From: Desulfocurvus sp.
GTDB lineage: Bacteria > Desulfobacterota > Desulfovibrionia > Desulfovibrionales > Desulfovibrionaceae
Reading direction: 5' to 3'
Assembly: GCA_020692325.1 (NCBI GenBank)
Contig: JAIMKR010000003.1
Location: forward strand, 1 to 52,536
DNA: 52,536 bases
The position numbers and the translations under genes were made by a program. Under the pieces are notes generated by a model that was not told the DNA's origin, made no database searches, and saw only the letters and a list, made by a program, of their open reading frames with translations. This document shows, in pieces, positions 19,680-28,280 of this stretch; the first letter of the stretch is position 1; each line of letters opens with the position of its first letter.

Positions 19680-20465
19680 TTACAACAGCGCGTCTATGGC
19701 CTCGGCCACGTGCACGCCGGAAAGCAGCATCCCGCCGAAGATGGGGCCCATGCGGTAGGAGCCGAAGGTGGCGTTGGCGGCCATGCCGGCCACCCACACG
19801 CCGGGGAACACCTCCTGAGTGTAACGCACTGTGTTGGCCTCGGCAACGTCGGCCCACATGCTCTGCTCGCCCTCGATGACCCCGCTGGGCGTGTTGAGCT
19901 TCACGTCATTCTTGCGCACCAGGGTCTTGAGCATCTCCGTGTCGTGCCCGGTGCATTCTATGGCATACCGGCAGTGCAACACAAGCGGGTCCACGTGCAG
20001 CCGCGCGATCTCCACGGGGCTGGAGTTCACCACCAGGCCGATGACCCGGCGCACGCCGTCCACCTCGCGCAGAACAACGTCCTCCACGCTGGTGCAATTG
20101 AACACGTGCGCGCCGGCCTTGGTGGCCTGATAGGCCAGGGCGGCGGTGGCGGCCACGGAATCGGCCGTGTAGTAGCCGGGCTTGTACTCGCTGACCGCGA
20201 CGCCGGCCTCCTCAAGAATGCCCTTGGCCTCGTTCTGCACCACGATGGAGGTCCAGGTCATGCCGCCGCCCCACATGCCGCCGCCGATGGACAGCTTGCG
20301 TTCGAACAACGCGACATTGCGGCCGGCGCGCGCCAGCCGCCACGCGGCGGTGAGCCCGGAAGGCCCGCCGCCCACGATGGCCACGTCGAGGTCGATGCAG
20401 CTTTTGAACTTCTCAAAGAAGCTGCCGGCGATGGCCTCGGTCACGATACGTTCGTCAATGATCAT
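19680..20465 (-). CDS. thi4: Thiazole synthase Thi4, His-type (sulfide-dependent)
   Basis: 261 residues. Makes the adenylated thiazole half of thiamine from NAD and glycine. FAD/NAD-binding motif VAIVGGGPSGLTAAWRLA (29-46), GGGMWGGGM, and C-terminal MAANATFGSYRMGPIFGGML. The eukaryotic suicidal enzyme donates sulfur from a cysteine; the matching site here is ARLHVDP with His157, as in the archaeal enzymes that take free sulfide and turn over catalytically. This fits a sulfidogenic anaerobe. ATG chosen because AGGAGG lies just upstream; a GTG five codons earlier is in frame. A TPP riboswitch with terminator precedes it. Confidence 0.92.
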   Translation of the reverse strand: MIIDERIVTEAIAGSFFEKFKSCIDLDVAIVGGGPSGLTAAWRLARAGRNVALFERKLSIGGGMWGGGMTWTSIVVQNEAKGILEEAGVAVSEYKPGYYTADSVAATAALAYQATKAGAHVFNCTSVEDVVLREVDGVRRVIGLVVNSSPVEIARLHVDPLVLHCRYAIECTGHDTEMLKTLVRKNDVKLNTPSGVIEGEQSMWADVAEANTVRYTQEVFPGVWVAGMAANATFGSYRMGPIFGGMLLSGVHVAEAIDALL

Positions 20466-20513
20466 CTCGTCCTCCTGCACTGGTTGGGGTTCGCGCGCGT
20501 TAAACCCTCAAAC

Positions 20514-20544
20514 GAAAAGCCGCCCCGACATGGAAGGGACGGCT
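20514..20544 (-). terminator. Riboswitch expression platform: intrinsic terminator
   Basis: Minus-strand stem AGCCGUCCC (from 20544) with GGGGCGGCU (to 20518) containing one G-U pair, then UUUUCG. It lies 15 bases past the TPP aptamer and about 50 bases before the thi4 start, so the switch probably works by premature termination when TPP is bound. No anti-terminator pairing was computed. Confidence 0.8.
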
Positions 20545-20559
20545 CCTCGCGCTCGTGCG

Positions 20560-20652
20560 GCTTCCCTTCGTCGGCATTACCCGAATCAGGTTCCCGGTCG
20601 ACCCCACAGCAATGCAAGGGGTCCTCTCAGCCCGGTTTTTCCGAGCTCCCGC
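20560..20652 (-). promoter_or_regulatory. TPP riboswitch (THI element)
   Basis: On the minus strand the aptamer signatures follow in order: CGGGAGCUCGG, GGGCUGAGAGG (the CUGAGA core of J2-3/P3), GACCGGGAACCUGAU, CGGGUAAUGCCGACGAAGGGA. These are the conserved THI-box elements for P2-P5. It begins only about 25 bases after the mtnA stop codon, so it sits inside an operon and controls thi4 and perhaps der rather than mtnA. Confidence 0.95.
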
Positions 20653-20676
20653 AGGACGGCTTGTTCCTAAACGGAA

Positions 20677-21723
20677 CTATTTGAAAAGTTTGGCGATGGC
20701 CTCCGTGTACGGCGCGGTGAGCACGCCCTTTTCCGTGATGATGCCGCTGATGAGCCTCGCCGGGGTCACGTCGAAGGCGAAGTTGAACACGTCCACGCCA
20801 TCGGGGGTGATCTGCGTGGTGCCCACGTGGGTAACCTCACGCGCGGGGCGCTCCTCGATGGGGATCAACGAGCCGTCGGCGGTCTCGGGGTCAATGGTGG
20901 ACACGGGCGCGGCCACATAGAAGGGCACGCCGAACTCGTGGGCCAGAATGGCCACGCCGAAGGTGCCGATCTTGTTCGCGGCGTCGCCGTTGGCGGCGAT
21001 GCGGTCCGCGCCCACGATGACCTTCTGCACCAGCCCGCGCTGCATGAGCAGGGCGCAGGCGTTGTCGCAAGCGACCTTCACGGGGATGCCGTCGCGGTGC
21101 AGCTCGTAGGCCGTGAGGCGCGCGCCTTGCAGAAACGGACGGGTCTCGTCGGCGATGACGGAAACGTGTTTGCCCTGCTCCACCGCCGCGCGGATGGGCG
21201 CGAGCGCCGTGCCGTAGCCGGCGGTGGCCAGCGCGCCCGCGTTGCAGTGGGTCAGCACGGTGTCGCCGTCGGCGATGAGCCCGGCCCCGGAAGCGCCAAT
21301 GGCCCGGCAGGTGGCGAGGTCCTCGGCGTGGACCTGTTTGGCCTTCTCCAGCCAGATTTTGCACAGCCCCTCAAGATCGATGTCCGGCCGGCGCTCCCAC
21401 ACGCCGCGCATGAGCTTGACGGCCCAGCGCAGATTCACGGCCGTGGGCCGCGCGGTGGCTATCTCCTCCAGCTTGGCCGAGAGCGTCTCGCGCCAGGAGT
21501 CGACGGCGGGAGCGGCGTGCTGCACCTCGCGCGCGGCCAGGTAGCAGCCGTAGGCCGCGGTGACGCCGATGGCCGGAGCCCCGCGCACCACCATGACCAC
21601 GAGGGCCTCGCAGACGTCCTTGACGTTCTTGCAGACGAACCACTCCTCGCGGGTGGGCAGATAGCGCTGGTCCAGCAGGATGAGGGCGTCGTGCTCCGGG
21701 GAATACTGGATATGATCGGTCAT
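20677..21723 (-). CDS. mtnA: S-methyl-5-thioribose-1-phosphate isomerase
   Basis: 348 residues. Isomerises methylthioribose-1-phosphate to methylthioribulose-1-phosphate in salvage of methylthioadenosine. Catalytic C160 ([15 protein letters not shown]) and D240 ([18 protein letters not shown]) are at the same positions as in the characterised Bacillus enzyme; RGAPAIGV is also present. No other mtn genes are adjacent, so the downstream route cannot be read here. The ATG has AAGGGA upstream and lies 22 bases after gatB, suggesting co-transcription. An upstream in-frame start at 21765 would overlap gatB and lacks a ribosome site. Confidence 0.95.
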   Translation of the reverse strand: MTDHIQYSPEHDALILLDQRYLPTREEWFVCKNVKDVCEALVVMVVRGAPAIGVTAAYGCYLAAREVQHAAPAVDSWRETLSAKLEEIATARPTAVNLRWAVKLMRGVWERRPDIDLEGLCKIWLEKAKQVHAEDLATCRAIGASGAGLIADGDTVLTHCNAGALATAGYGTALAPIRAAVEQGKHVSVIADETRPFLQGARLTAYELHRDGIPVKVACDNACALLMQRGLVQKVIVGADRIAANGDAANKIGTFGVAILAHEFGVPFYVAAPVSTIDPETADGSLIPIEERPAREVTHVGTTQITPDGVDVFNFAFDVTPARLISGIITEKGVLTAPYTEAIAKLFK

Positions 21724-21745
21724 GGTTTGATGTTCCCTTGGCGTG

Positions 21746-23182
21746 TTATTTAAGTTTTTCCGCAAGGAGCTTGTTCACCACGGCCGGGTTGGCCTGCCCC
21801 TTGGTGCGCCGCATGATCTGCCCGACGAAAAAGCCCATGAGCTTGGTCTTGCCGGCCTTGTAGTCGGCGACCTCCTTGGGATTGGCGGCGAGAATCCCGT
21901 CGATGTCCTCGGCCAGGGCCGATGTGTCGGAAATCTGCGCCAGTCCCTTGGCGGCCACAACGGCCTCGGGATCGCCGCCGGACTCCAGCAGCTCGGGCAG
22001 GATGTCCTTGCCGCTCTTGGCGCTGATCCTGCCCTCCTCGACCATGCGCACGAGGGAGGCCAGCTTCTCCGGGGCCAGTTTGAGGTCCGCCGCGCGGGAG
22101 CCGGCGGTGTTGAGCTCGCGCAGCACCTCGGTCATGATCCAGTTGGCGATTTTCTTCGGCTCGGCGGGGTACGCCGCCACGGCCGCCTCATAATAGTCGG
22201 CGAGATCGCGCTCGGAGGTCAGCACCTCGGCTGCGTCGTCCGGCAGGCCGTACTGCGTCTTGAAGCGGGCCTCGCGGGCGCGCGGCAGCTCGGGCAACTC
22301 GCCCTTCCACTTGGCGATCCAGGCCTCCTCCAGCACCAGCGGCACCAGGTCCGGGCAGGGGAAGTACCGGTAATCGTCGGCCTCCTCCTTGCTGCGCATG
22401 GACTGGGTGACGCCCTTGTTCACGTCGTAGAGCCGGGTCTCCTGAACCACCTTGTCGCCGTCCTCGATGACGTCGATCTGGCGTTCGACCTCATACTCGA
22501 TGGCCTTCTGCACGTGCTTGAAACTGTTGAGATTCTTTAGCTCCGTGCGGGTACCGAAGGCCTCCTGGCCGACCGGACGCACGCTCACGTTGGCGTCGCA
22601 GCGAAAACTGCCCTCCTCCATGTTGCCGTCGCAGATGTCCAGGTAGACCAGGATGCTGCGCAAGGCCTTGAGGTAGGCCACGGCCTCCTCGGGGCCGCGC
22701 ATATCCGGCTCGGAGACGATCTCGATGAGTGGCACGCAGGAGCGGTTCAGGTCCACATAGCTCGCGTTGTCGGCGGCGGAGTGGATGTTCTTGCCCGCGT
22801 CCTCCTCCATGTGGATGCGCGTGACGCCGATGCGCCGCGCCGCGCCTCCGGTCACGATGTCCACGTGGCCGTGCTCGCAGATGGGCAGTTCGAACTGGGA
22901 GGTCTGGTAGCCCTTGGGCAGATCGGGGTAAAAGTAGTTTTTGCGCGCGAAGACGCTCTTGCGGTTGATCTCGCAGTCTATGGCGAGCCCCATCTTGGCG
23001 GCGAACTCCACCACGCGGCGGTTGAGCACGGGCAGAACGCCCGGCATTCCCGTGCACACGGGGCAGGTGTTCTCGTTGGGGGCCACACCGAACCGCGTGG
23101 AGCAACCGCAGAAAATCTTGGATTTCGTCTTGAGCTGGGCATGCACCTCAAGCCCGATGACGGTCTCGTACCTCGCTGTCAT
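21746..23182 (-). CDS. gatB: Asp-tRNA(Asn)/Glu-tRNA(Gln) amidotransferase subunit B
   Basis: 478 residues, full length. GatB is the kinase/tRNA-binding subunit of GatCAB, which converts misacylated Glu-tRNA(Gln) or Asp-tRNA(Asn). N-terminal signature [13 protein letters not shown], zinc cysteines FCGCSTRFG and [20 protein letters not shown], the [17 protein letters not shown] motif, and the C-terminal YqeY-like tail domain beginning near residue 330. GatA and GatC are not in the window. It starts 24 bases after the DUF4254 gene. Confidence 0.97.
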   Translation of the reverse strand: MTARYETVIGLEVHAQLKTKSKIFCGCSTRFGVAPNENTCPVCTGMPGVLPVLNRRVVEFAAKMGLAIDCEINRKSVFARKNYFYPDLPKGYQTSQFELPICEHGHVDIVTGGAARRIGVTRIHMEEDAGKNIHSAADNASYVDLNRSCVPLIEIVSEPDMRGPEEAVAYLKALRSILVYLDICDGNMEEGSFRCDANVSVRPVGQEAFGTRTELKNLNSFKHVQKAIEYEVERQIDVIEDGDKVVQETRLYDVNKGVTQSMRSKEEADDYRYFPCPDLVPLVLEEAWIAKWKGELPELPRAREARFKTQYGLPDDAAEVLTSERDLADYYEAAVAAYPAEPKKIANWIMTEVLRELNTAGSRAADLKLAPEKLASLVRMVEEGRISAKSGKDILPELLESGGDPEAVVAAKGLAQISDTSALAEDIDGILAANPKEVADYKAGKTKLMGFFVGQIMRRTKGQANPAVVNKLLAEKLK

Positions 23183-23206
23183 GGCGGCTTCCCCCCTGCC
23201 GCGCCC

Positions 23207-23872
23207 TTACCGCCCGGCCTTGCGGGAGTAGAGTTCCGGGTTCAGACGCGGATCGTTGTACATCTTGAACTGATAATAGACCTTGGGACGTTTGCCCCCA
23301 GCGGCGTACTCGGCCACGAGGTCGTCCACGGAAAGGGCGAGGTCGGCGCGCTGCTCGCCCAGCACGGCGAGCTTGCGGCGGCACTCCTCGACGAACTCCG
23401 GCGTCACGCCCATGCGCTCGGCCTGTTCATTCATGTGGAAAATTTTGAGGGCCAGGATGGACCCGCGGTCCAGCGCGACGCCGATGCTCTCCGTATTGTA
23501 GCGCGCGCGCTCGCCCGGCCGCTTGGCGGGCAGGATGGGCGAAAGGGCGCGCACCAGGAACATGTCCAGGCGCTCGATCATGTCGTTGCGTTCCTGGTTC
23601 AGCTTGTCGATGGCGTATTTGCAGTCGGCGATGAGCTGCGGGCCGGCGTCCTTGCGGCGGGCGCGGTCCTCCACGTGCCACAGGCGGAAGTTGCACCAGT
23701 GCTGCCGGGCGATGAGATAGAGAAAGCCGGCGGCGTCATCGGTCTCCTCCGGGGCGGAGGAATCGGTGGCGAAGTCGGGGTCCTGCCGGTGCCACGCGGC
23801 CACGGCGTTTTCCTGGGCGGAGAAGCTCTCGGCGAGCAGGGAACGAATATCATCGAAGGAGAAAGTGCTCAT
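23207..23872 (-). CDS. DUF4254 domain-containing protein
   Basis: 221 residues, mainly helical and charged. The core ARQHWCNFRLWHVEDRARR, AIDKLNQERNDMIERLD and the C-terminal YYQFKMYNDPRLNPELY match the DUF4254 family as I remember it. The family has no proven activity; members are often next to LPS glycosyltransferase genes in other genomes, but here the neighbour is gatB, 24 bases downstream. The ATG is preceded only by a weak GAAAGC; no better start is seen. It is the first gene of the putative gatB-mtnA-thi4-der operon. Confidence 0.75.
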   Translation of the reverse strand: MSTFSFDDIRSLLAESFSAQENAVAAWHRQDPDFATDSSAPEETDDAAGFLYLIARQHWCNFRLWHVEDRARRKDAGPQLIADCKYAIDKLNQERNDMIERLDMFLVRALSPILPAKRPGERARYNTESIGVALDRGSILALKIFHMNEQAERMGVTPEFVEECRRKLAVLGEQRADLALSVDDLVAEYAAGGKRPKVYYQFKMYNDPRLNPELYSRKAGR

Positions 23873-24199
23873 TGTGCTTTCATGAACCCTTGGCCCGCAG
23901 CGCCCTGGCCGCCGACCGGATGCGGAGTGGCCGCCCAGCGGTCCGACGGGGGGTGCCCCCGGATTGCTGAAGACGGAAGAAGGGTCTGTAGCCACACAGC
24001 CGGGCGGCGTCAATGCTTTCCGCCCGGCGGAGGCCGCCAGCGCCCCCGCCGTCGCGCGGCGATTGCGCGCGCAAGGCCATATAAGATGGATGCGTCGCGC
24101 GGGCGCCCCACGCTGCCGGTCGTCGGATTTCCACGAATCCGGGCCGGCCGGCCCACGGTGTGGAACGACGTCCCGGGAGCCGACCGCCCGTCTCCCAGC
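23873..24199. other. Intergenic region, no gene seen
   Basis: About 330 bases between the DUF89-like gene stop and the DUF4254 start. No frame shows similarity or a convincing ribosome site. It should contain the promoter of the DUF4254-gatB operon, but no clear sigma-70 hexamers stand out; the sequence catataagatgg at about 24078 is the only TATA-like candidate and its strand does not favour either gene. Confidence 0.45.
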
Positions 24200-25939
24200 C
24201 TACCCGTCGATGGTGACGTCGGAAAAACGCCCCACGCCATACTCGCGCCGGCGCAGGAACTTGTCCGGCCCGGGGCCGATGATCTGCAACTCCGGCTGGC
24301 GTTTCTGCACCGAGAGCGCGATGCGCATCTCCTTGGTGCAGCCTGTGGAATACGTGCTATCCTTGCCGGCCCATACTGGCGGCACCTTCCGGCCCATGAG
24401 CTCGAAGCTCTTCTCGATGTCCGCGTCGGACTGGAAGCGCCAAACGTTCAGATAACCGCTCCGCTGCACGTGCTCCCACATGAACATCAGGTCATCGGCG
24501 TCCATGCCTTCCTCGAAGTGCTCCCCGGGATTGATGATGAACGTGCCGTCCAGACGCGAACGCAAATGCGCCACAAAGGTGTTCAAAACCTGGATGGCCA
24601 CCTTCACCTGACCGGGAATGCTGCCCACGATGGCGCTGTAGAACATGACGGTCTTGCCCTCGGCCCGGGCCTGGCGCATCTGGTTGATGATGCCCTCGGC
24701 CTTGGCCATGATGGCCTCCTCCGAGAATTTGACCACGCGCTCGGGCTTGGGCTTGAAGTACATGCGGAACTTGCCGTGCACGTCGCTGAAGAACACGAGC
24801 ACGTCGCGGGTGAAGTCGTGGCTGGTGCCGATGAAGCGCCGGTAGCAGGCCTCGCCCTTGGCCAGCACGAGGTCGCACTCTTTCCAGGCCCGGGCGAAAG
24901 TCACGCTCATGCGGTAGGGGTTGAAGCGCTCGCGCGTGCCATCGGAAATAACCACGAGGGCGTGCTCACGCAGGGCCTGCAACAGTTCATTTTTGGTGGC
25001 GCGGTCGTTCTGCAGCAGATAAGCGTCCTTGAACTCCTCGGCCAGCACCGGATCGGACTCAACATCCCAGACGGTCGGGCTGTCGAAGTAGAAGCCGTCC
25101 TTGAGGGCCAGCACCACGCGGTGGCCCTGGCGCAGCAGCGAGCGCACCACCTGCAGGTCCAGAAGGATGCCGCCGCTGGCCCGGGGCAAATAGAGGATGC
25201 GCAGGGGACCGCGCTCCGGCCGGAAAACGTTGCGCAGGGGCGAGAAGTCCACATTCTCCAGACGTTCGCGCATGGCGTCGGCGTCCAGCCCCCCGGTGGG
25301 CGCGTCCGAGGTCCAGAACGGCTTGTGTGTGGAGAAGAACAACAACCGCTCCATCTCCAGCAGATCGAGTTCGAAGCGCAGTTGGGCGATGCTCCGGCAG
25401 GCCAGGTTGTCCTCCGGGCAGACGTTGATCAGCCGGTTGAAGAAGGAGCTGCGCAGAAAGGCGCTGGCGCGACGGTTCATCTCGCGTTTGATCTCGCGAA
25501 AGGGGTCGGTGATGCCGCTGAGCGCGAGGAAAATCGTCAACATGCGCTTGAGCAGCCGCGAGGGGATGAGGATGGGCGTGGCGAGGACCGTGCGGAACTT
25601 GTGCCGGCACAATAAAAGGATGCGCCGGCGCAAGGCGCTTCTGGGCATCGCGTCGCGCACGGTGCGCACCAGCAGCCGCCACTGGGCCAGATACTCGCGG
25701 CGCAGGTCCTCGCTCAGGTGCGACTTGAGCAGAAAGTGCAGCATCCAGTCACCACAGGGGGCGTAGAAGCTATCCTCCTCCAACGCCACGATGAAGCGGA
25801 TCTGCTCCGGCGTGGCGTTCTCCGGATCGATGGAATGCTCCAGGCTGTTCTCCGTCATGAAGTGCAGCAACAGCGCGTCCAACGCGGGGTCCTTGCCGTA
25901 GCGGACATCACGGGCGGTATCGAAGGCGAAGTCGTACAT
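24200..25939 (-). CDS. DUF89/ARMT1-like domain protein with divergent metal site
   Basis: 579 residues. The first 240 residues are helical, arginine-rich and of unknown family. Residues about 245-400 resemble the DUF89 (ARMT1-like) phosphatase domain: RILYLPRASGGILLDLQVV, GHRVVLALKDGFYFDSPT, FARAWKECDLVLAKGEACYR. DUF89 enzymes are metal-dependent phosphatases of damaged or sugar phosphates. Their usual motifs are DNxGE at the first strand, ND after the VKG loop and KGxxN; here these read RASGG, FDSPT and KGEAC, so the metal ligands seem lost. The ATG follows a GAGGTGACC site and is only 7 bases after nadK, implying co-transcription. It may be a binding or scaffold protein rather than an enzyme. 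Family call is from remembered motifs. Confidence 0.6.
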   Translation of the reverse strand: MYDFAFDTARDVRYGKDPALDALLLHFMTENSLEHSIDPENATPEQIRFIVALEEDSFYAPCGDWMLHFLLKSHLSEDLRREYLAQWRLLVRTVRDAMPRSALRRRILLLCRHKFRTVLATPILIPSRLLKRMLTIFLALSGITDPFREIKREMNRRASAFLRSSFFNRLINVCPEDNLACRSIAQLRFELDLLEMERLLFFSTHKPFWTSDAPTGGLDADAMRERLENVDFSPLRNVFRPERGPLRILYLPRASGGILLDLQVVRSLLRQGHRVVLALKDGFYFDSPTVWDVESDPVLAEEFKDAYLLQNDRATKNELLQALREHALVVISDGTRERFNPYRMSVTFARAWKECDLVLAKGEACYRRFIGTSHDFTRDVLVFFSDVHGKFRMYFKPKPERVVKFSEEAIMAKAEGIINQMRQARAEGKTVMFYSAIVGSIPGQVKVAIQVLNTFVAHLRSRLDGTFIINPGEHFEEGMDADDLMFMWEHVQRSGYLNVWRFQSDADIEKSFELMGRKVPPVWAGKDSTYSTGCTKEMRIALSVQKRQPELQIIGPGPDKFLRRREYGVGRFSDVTIDG

Positions 25940-25946
25940 GGGGGGG

Positions 25947-26801
25947 TCACCTCTGCGTAAAAAATCCCTTGCTGGCCAGCTTGGCGAAGTAGGACTCCCC
26001 GCCGGTGCGCGCGAGCAGCAAATCGGATTCGGCGCGGCGCACGCGCACCACATCGCCCCGGCGCAGGGCGAAGGAACGCTGACCGTCCACGGTCAGGCGC
26101 ACCTCGCCGCGCTGCTCCTGCACGGTCACCTCCACAGGTTTGTCGCAGGGCAGCACCATCGGACTGAAGGTATTCAGAAAAGGGCACACGGGCGTAAGGC
26201 AGATGGCGAGCAGGTCCGGATGCACCAGCGGCCCGCCGGCGGAGAAGCCGTAGGCCGTGGAGCCGGTGGGAGTGCTGACGATGAGCCCGTCCGCGCGCAG
26301 GGAACCGACGTCCACGCCTCCACGGGCCACACCCAGGCGGATGAGCCGGGCCATGTCACCCCGGCCCACAACGACATCGTTCACCGCCACGCCGGAGCAC
26401 TCGTCCCGGCCGTCACGCAGTGCCTCGTACCCCAGGCACACCCGGCGGGAAACGACATAATCCCCGAGCAACAGCGCTTCCAGACGCACGGGCCAGTCGC
26501 CGGCGTCCTCGGCCAGAAAGCCCACGCTGCCGAGATTGAGGCCGAAAATCGGCAGCCCGAGCCCCAGGCAGGCCCGAGACACGCCGATGAACGTGCCGTC
26601 GCCGCCGAGAACGAGCACCATGTCGAAGGGACGGCCTTCCGGCGCGGGACAGGCGTGCAGCCCGCCGCCCACGTTGTGCTCGCACAAAACGCCGATAGCC
26701 CCGCGCTCCGCCAGCCAGGCCGCTATCATCCGACCAAGGGCCATGGCCTGTCCGTCGCCGGTGCGCAGCATCAGCAAAAAAGATCGACTTCCCTCTCGCA
26801 T
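25947..26801 (-). CDS. nadK: NAD(+) kinase
   Basis: 284 residues. Phosphorylates NAD to NADP. The GGDGTF motif is at 66-71, GLNLGSVGFLAE follows, and the second signature DGLIVSTPTGSTAYGFSAGGP is intact. The conserved NE dipeptide appears as ND (VAVNDVVV, 139-146), a mild change. Start: ATG at 26801 with only a weak upstream ribosome site. It is divergent from the sigma-28-controlled flagellar gene and leads directly into the DUF89-like gene. Confidence 0.92.
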   Translation of the reverse strand: MREGSRSFLLMLRTGDGQAMALGRMIAAWLAERGAIGVLCEHNVGGGLHACPAPEGRPFDMVLVLGGDGTFIGVSRACLGLGLPIFGLNLGSVGFLAEDAGDWPVRLEALLLGDYVVSRRVCLGYEALRDGRDECSGVAVNDVVVGRGDMARLIRLGVARGGVDVGSLRADGLIVSTPTGSTAYGFSAGGPLVHPDLLAICLTPVCPFLNTFSPMVLPCDKPVEVTVQEQRGEVRLTVDGQRSFALRRGDVVRVRRAESDLLLARTGGESYFAKLASKGFFTQR

Positions 26802-26890
26802 CGGGGGACACTAGACAAATCCGAGGAAACATTCAACATGACGCCAACACGGGAAAAATACGCAGCTTTACGCTTTTTCCACCGTGGCTC

Positions 26891-26918
26891 TAAAGTTCTT
26901 CACTACGAATGCCGATAT
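26891..26918 (+). promoter_or_regulatory. Sigma-28 (FliA)-type promoter
   Basis: TAAAGTTC at 26891-26898 and GCCGATAT at 26911-26918, against the FliA consensus TAAAGTTT-N11-GCCGATAA. Seven of eight bases match in each box; the spacer is 12 rather than 11. It lies 26 bases before the ATG at 26944, which is why that start is preferred over the upstream ATG at 26884. Confidence 0.8.
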
Positions 26919-26943
26919 ACAAGTCAAGCGAGAGGTATGTGGA

Positions 26944-27360
26944 ATGAGCGCTCAACCGGCAAATATTCGTCTCATGCTGCGAACCTACGGGAAGCAGCTG
27001 ACGAACGCCAAGAGGCTTGCCAGGTTCAAGCGCGCCCTCACCCTCTCGTCTGGACAGGATTTCGTGAGCGTCTCGCGCGAGGCCCGGCGCAAGGAGCTGG
27101 TGGAACGCATCGCTCAGGAGGTCATTGAAAATCTGCTCGTAAACGGGCATGACAACCCCGTGGTCGGCCGCGTTCTCACCGCGCTGGAGGCGGACCTGGG
27201 CGAGCAAGTGCTGTTCGACTATCCCCTGGACGGCGGCGAAGTGCAGATTTTACGACAGACGCCGCAAGGGCCCATGGATGTCGACCCGGAGGAAAAGACG
27301 CGCATAATGCGCCGCCTCTGGGAGATCACCATGGAGAAGGTTGACGAGACCATGCTGTAG
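26944..27360 (+). CDS. Flagellar-cluster protein of unknown function upstream of flgM
   Basis: 138 residues, soluble, charged, mostly helical: NIRLMLRTYGKQLTNAKRLARF, then ARRKELVERIAQEVIENLLV, PVVGRVLTALEADLG and a C-terminal EEKTRIMRRLWEITMEKVDE. No enzyme motif or membrane segment is seen. I recall a similar gene next to flgM in Desulfovibrio vulgaris (DVU0524-type), also without known function. It is preceded by a sigma-28-type promoter and a GAGAGG site, and is 26 bases upstream of flgM, so both should be expressed late in flagellar assembly. It might assist FlgM or act on the filament, but nothing in the sequence proves it. Confidence 0.75.
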   Translation: MSAQPANIRLMLRTYGKQLTNAKRLARFKRALTLSSGQDFVSVSREARRKELVERIAQEVIENLLVNGHDNPVVGRVLTALEADLGEQVLFDYPLDGGEVQILRQTPQGPMDVDPEEKTRIMRRLWEITMEKVDETML

Positions 27361-27386
27361 ACCCTCAATAAAAGGAGGGGGTTTGT

Positions 27387-27695
27387 ATGGAAATCAAGAA
27401 GCTGTACGGCGATATGAACGCGTACTCCCCGCAGTCGCTGCAGGAGTCCCAGCGTGTGCAACAGGATCAGAGTTCCCAGAGCGCGGGAAACGCCGCCAAG
27501 GCCGGCGACACCATCGCGCTCTCCCCGGAGGCCAGGCTCCTGGCCACCACCGTGAACGCGGCGGGCAGCGCGTCCGACACACGCACCGAAAAGGTCCGCT
27601 CGCTCAAGGAGCAGGTGCAGGCCGGGACCTATAAGCCGGACATCCGCAAGGCCGCGACCAACCTGCTGCGCGACGAGATCAGTTTGAATAGCTGA
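27387..27695 (+). CDS. flgM: Anti-sigma-28 factor FlgM
   Basis: 102 residues, typical FlgM size. Unstructured, Gln/Ser-rich N-terminus, then IALSPEARLLATTV and a C-terminal helical region VRSLKEQVQAGTYKPDIRKA with AATNLLRDE, matching the FlgM sigma-binding domain (xxVxxIKxxIxxGxYxxDxxxxAxxLL). FlgM holds FliA inactive until it is exported through the finished hook-basal body. A strong AGGAGGGGG site precedes the ATG. Being downstream of a FliA-type promoter gives negative feedback. The gene is separated from the structural flagellar genes by strand, with a shared terminator. Confidence 0.93.
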   Translation: MEIKKLYGDMNAYSPQSLQESQRVQQDQSSQSAGNAAKAGDTIALSPEARLLATTVNAAGSASDTRTEKVRSLKEQVQAGTYKPDIRKAATNLLRDEISLNS

Positions 27696-27728
27696 TTCCC
27701 GGCCTTCCGCCGGCCACGAGACAAATAA

Positions 27729-27761
27729 AAAGCCCCCTTCCGCCGAACGGTTGGGGGCTTT
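27729..27761. terminator. Bidirectional intrinsic terminator between flgM and fliW
   Basis: AAAGCCCCC (27729-27737) pairs with GGGGGCTTT (27753-27761) around a 15-base loop. T-rich and A-rich flanks (ataaaaag on the left, ctttcg on the right) allow termination of flgM on the plus strand and, better, of the fliW transcript on the minus strand. Confidence 0.85.
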
Positions 27762-27782
27762 CGCATGGCCGGGAAATGGGAG

Positions 27783-28280
27783 TCAGGAGCGTTCCTCTCC
27801 CGAGGGGTCGGGGACGGCCGAAGCCGTCGGGGCCGGGTCGCCCACCAGCCGGTAGTGCGTGGGGGCCTTGGCGTCCACTTGCGGTGCCTGGAGCCCAATA
27901 CGCGCCTTGGAATTCAGAACGATGGGGCCGGCAAGATTCAGAGTGGTTTCCTCCGGCCGGTTGCTCGGAATGGTCACGGTGACGAGCACGGCGATTTGGC
28001 GCATGTTCTCCACGCGCAGAATCTTCCGCTCGGCCTGCTCCAGCTTCACGTTATACTCGGGGTAGAACGGAAAGGGATCGGCCACGAGCAGCCCCAGCCC
28101 TGGGTCCGTCACGCACTGCAGCAGCAAAAACGGCGAGTTCTCCCGCACGGGGATGAGCACGAATTCGCGCTTGTCGTCCAGGCCGATGAGCCCGTGGGGG
28201 AAGTAGAGGATGGAATCCCGCACAACTTCCCGCTCGCCGAGTTTGGTCTGAATCAGGATTTTTTGGGTTCTTCCTGCCAT
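27783..28280 (-). CDS. fliW: Flagellar assembly factor FliW
   Basis: 165 residues. FliW binds flagellin and CsrA and frees CsrA targets once flagellin is exported. Family motifs: [47 protein letters not shown] and [15 protein letters not shown]. Its start codon lies inside the csrA gene, overlapping it by 28 bases, so translation of the two is likely coupled. The csrA-fliW pairing is the conserved partner arrangement. No strong ribosome site is visible, in keeping with coupling. Residues after about 150 form a short acidic tail. Confidence 0.93.
   Translation of the reverse strand: MAGRTQKILIQTKLGEREVVRDSILYFPHGLIGLDDKREFVLIPVRENSPFLLLQCVTDPGLGLLVADPFPFYPEYNVKLEQAERKILRVENMRQIAVLVTVTIPSNRPEETTLNLAGPIVLNSKARIGLQAPQVDAKAPTHYRLVGDPAPTASAVPDPSGEERS

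Noticed and set aside
26884-26943. Earlier ATG for the flgM-adjacent protein
   Set aside because: That start lies upstream of the sigma-28-type promoter boxes and lacks a ribosome site.
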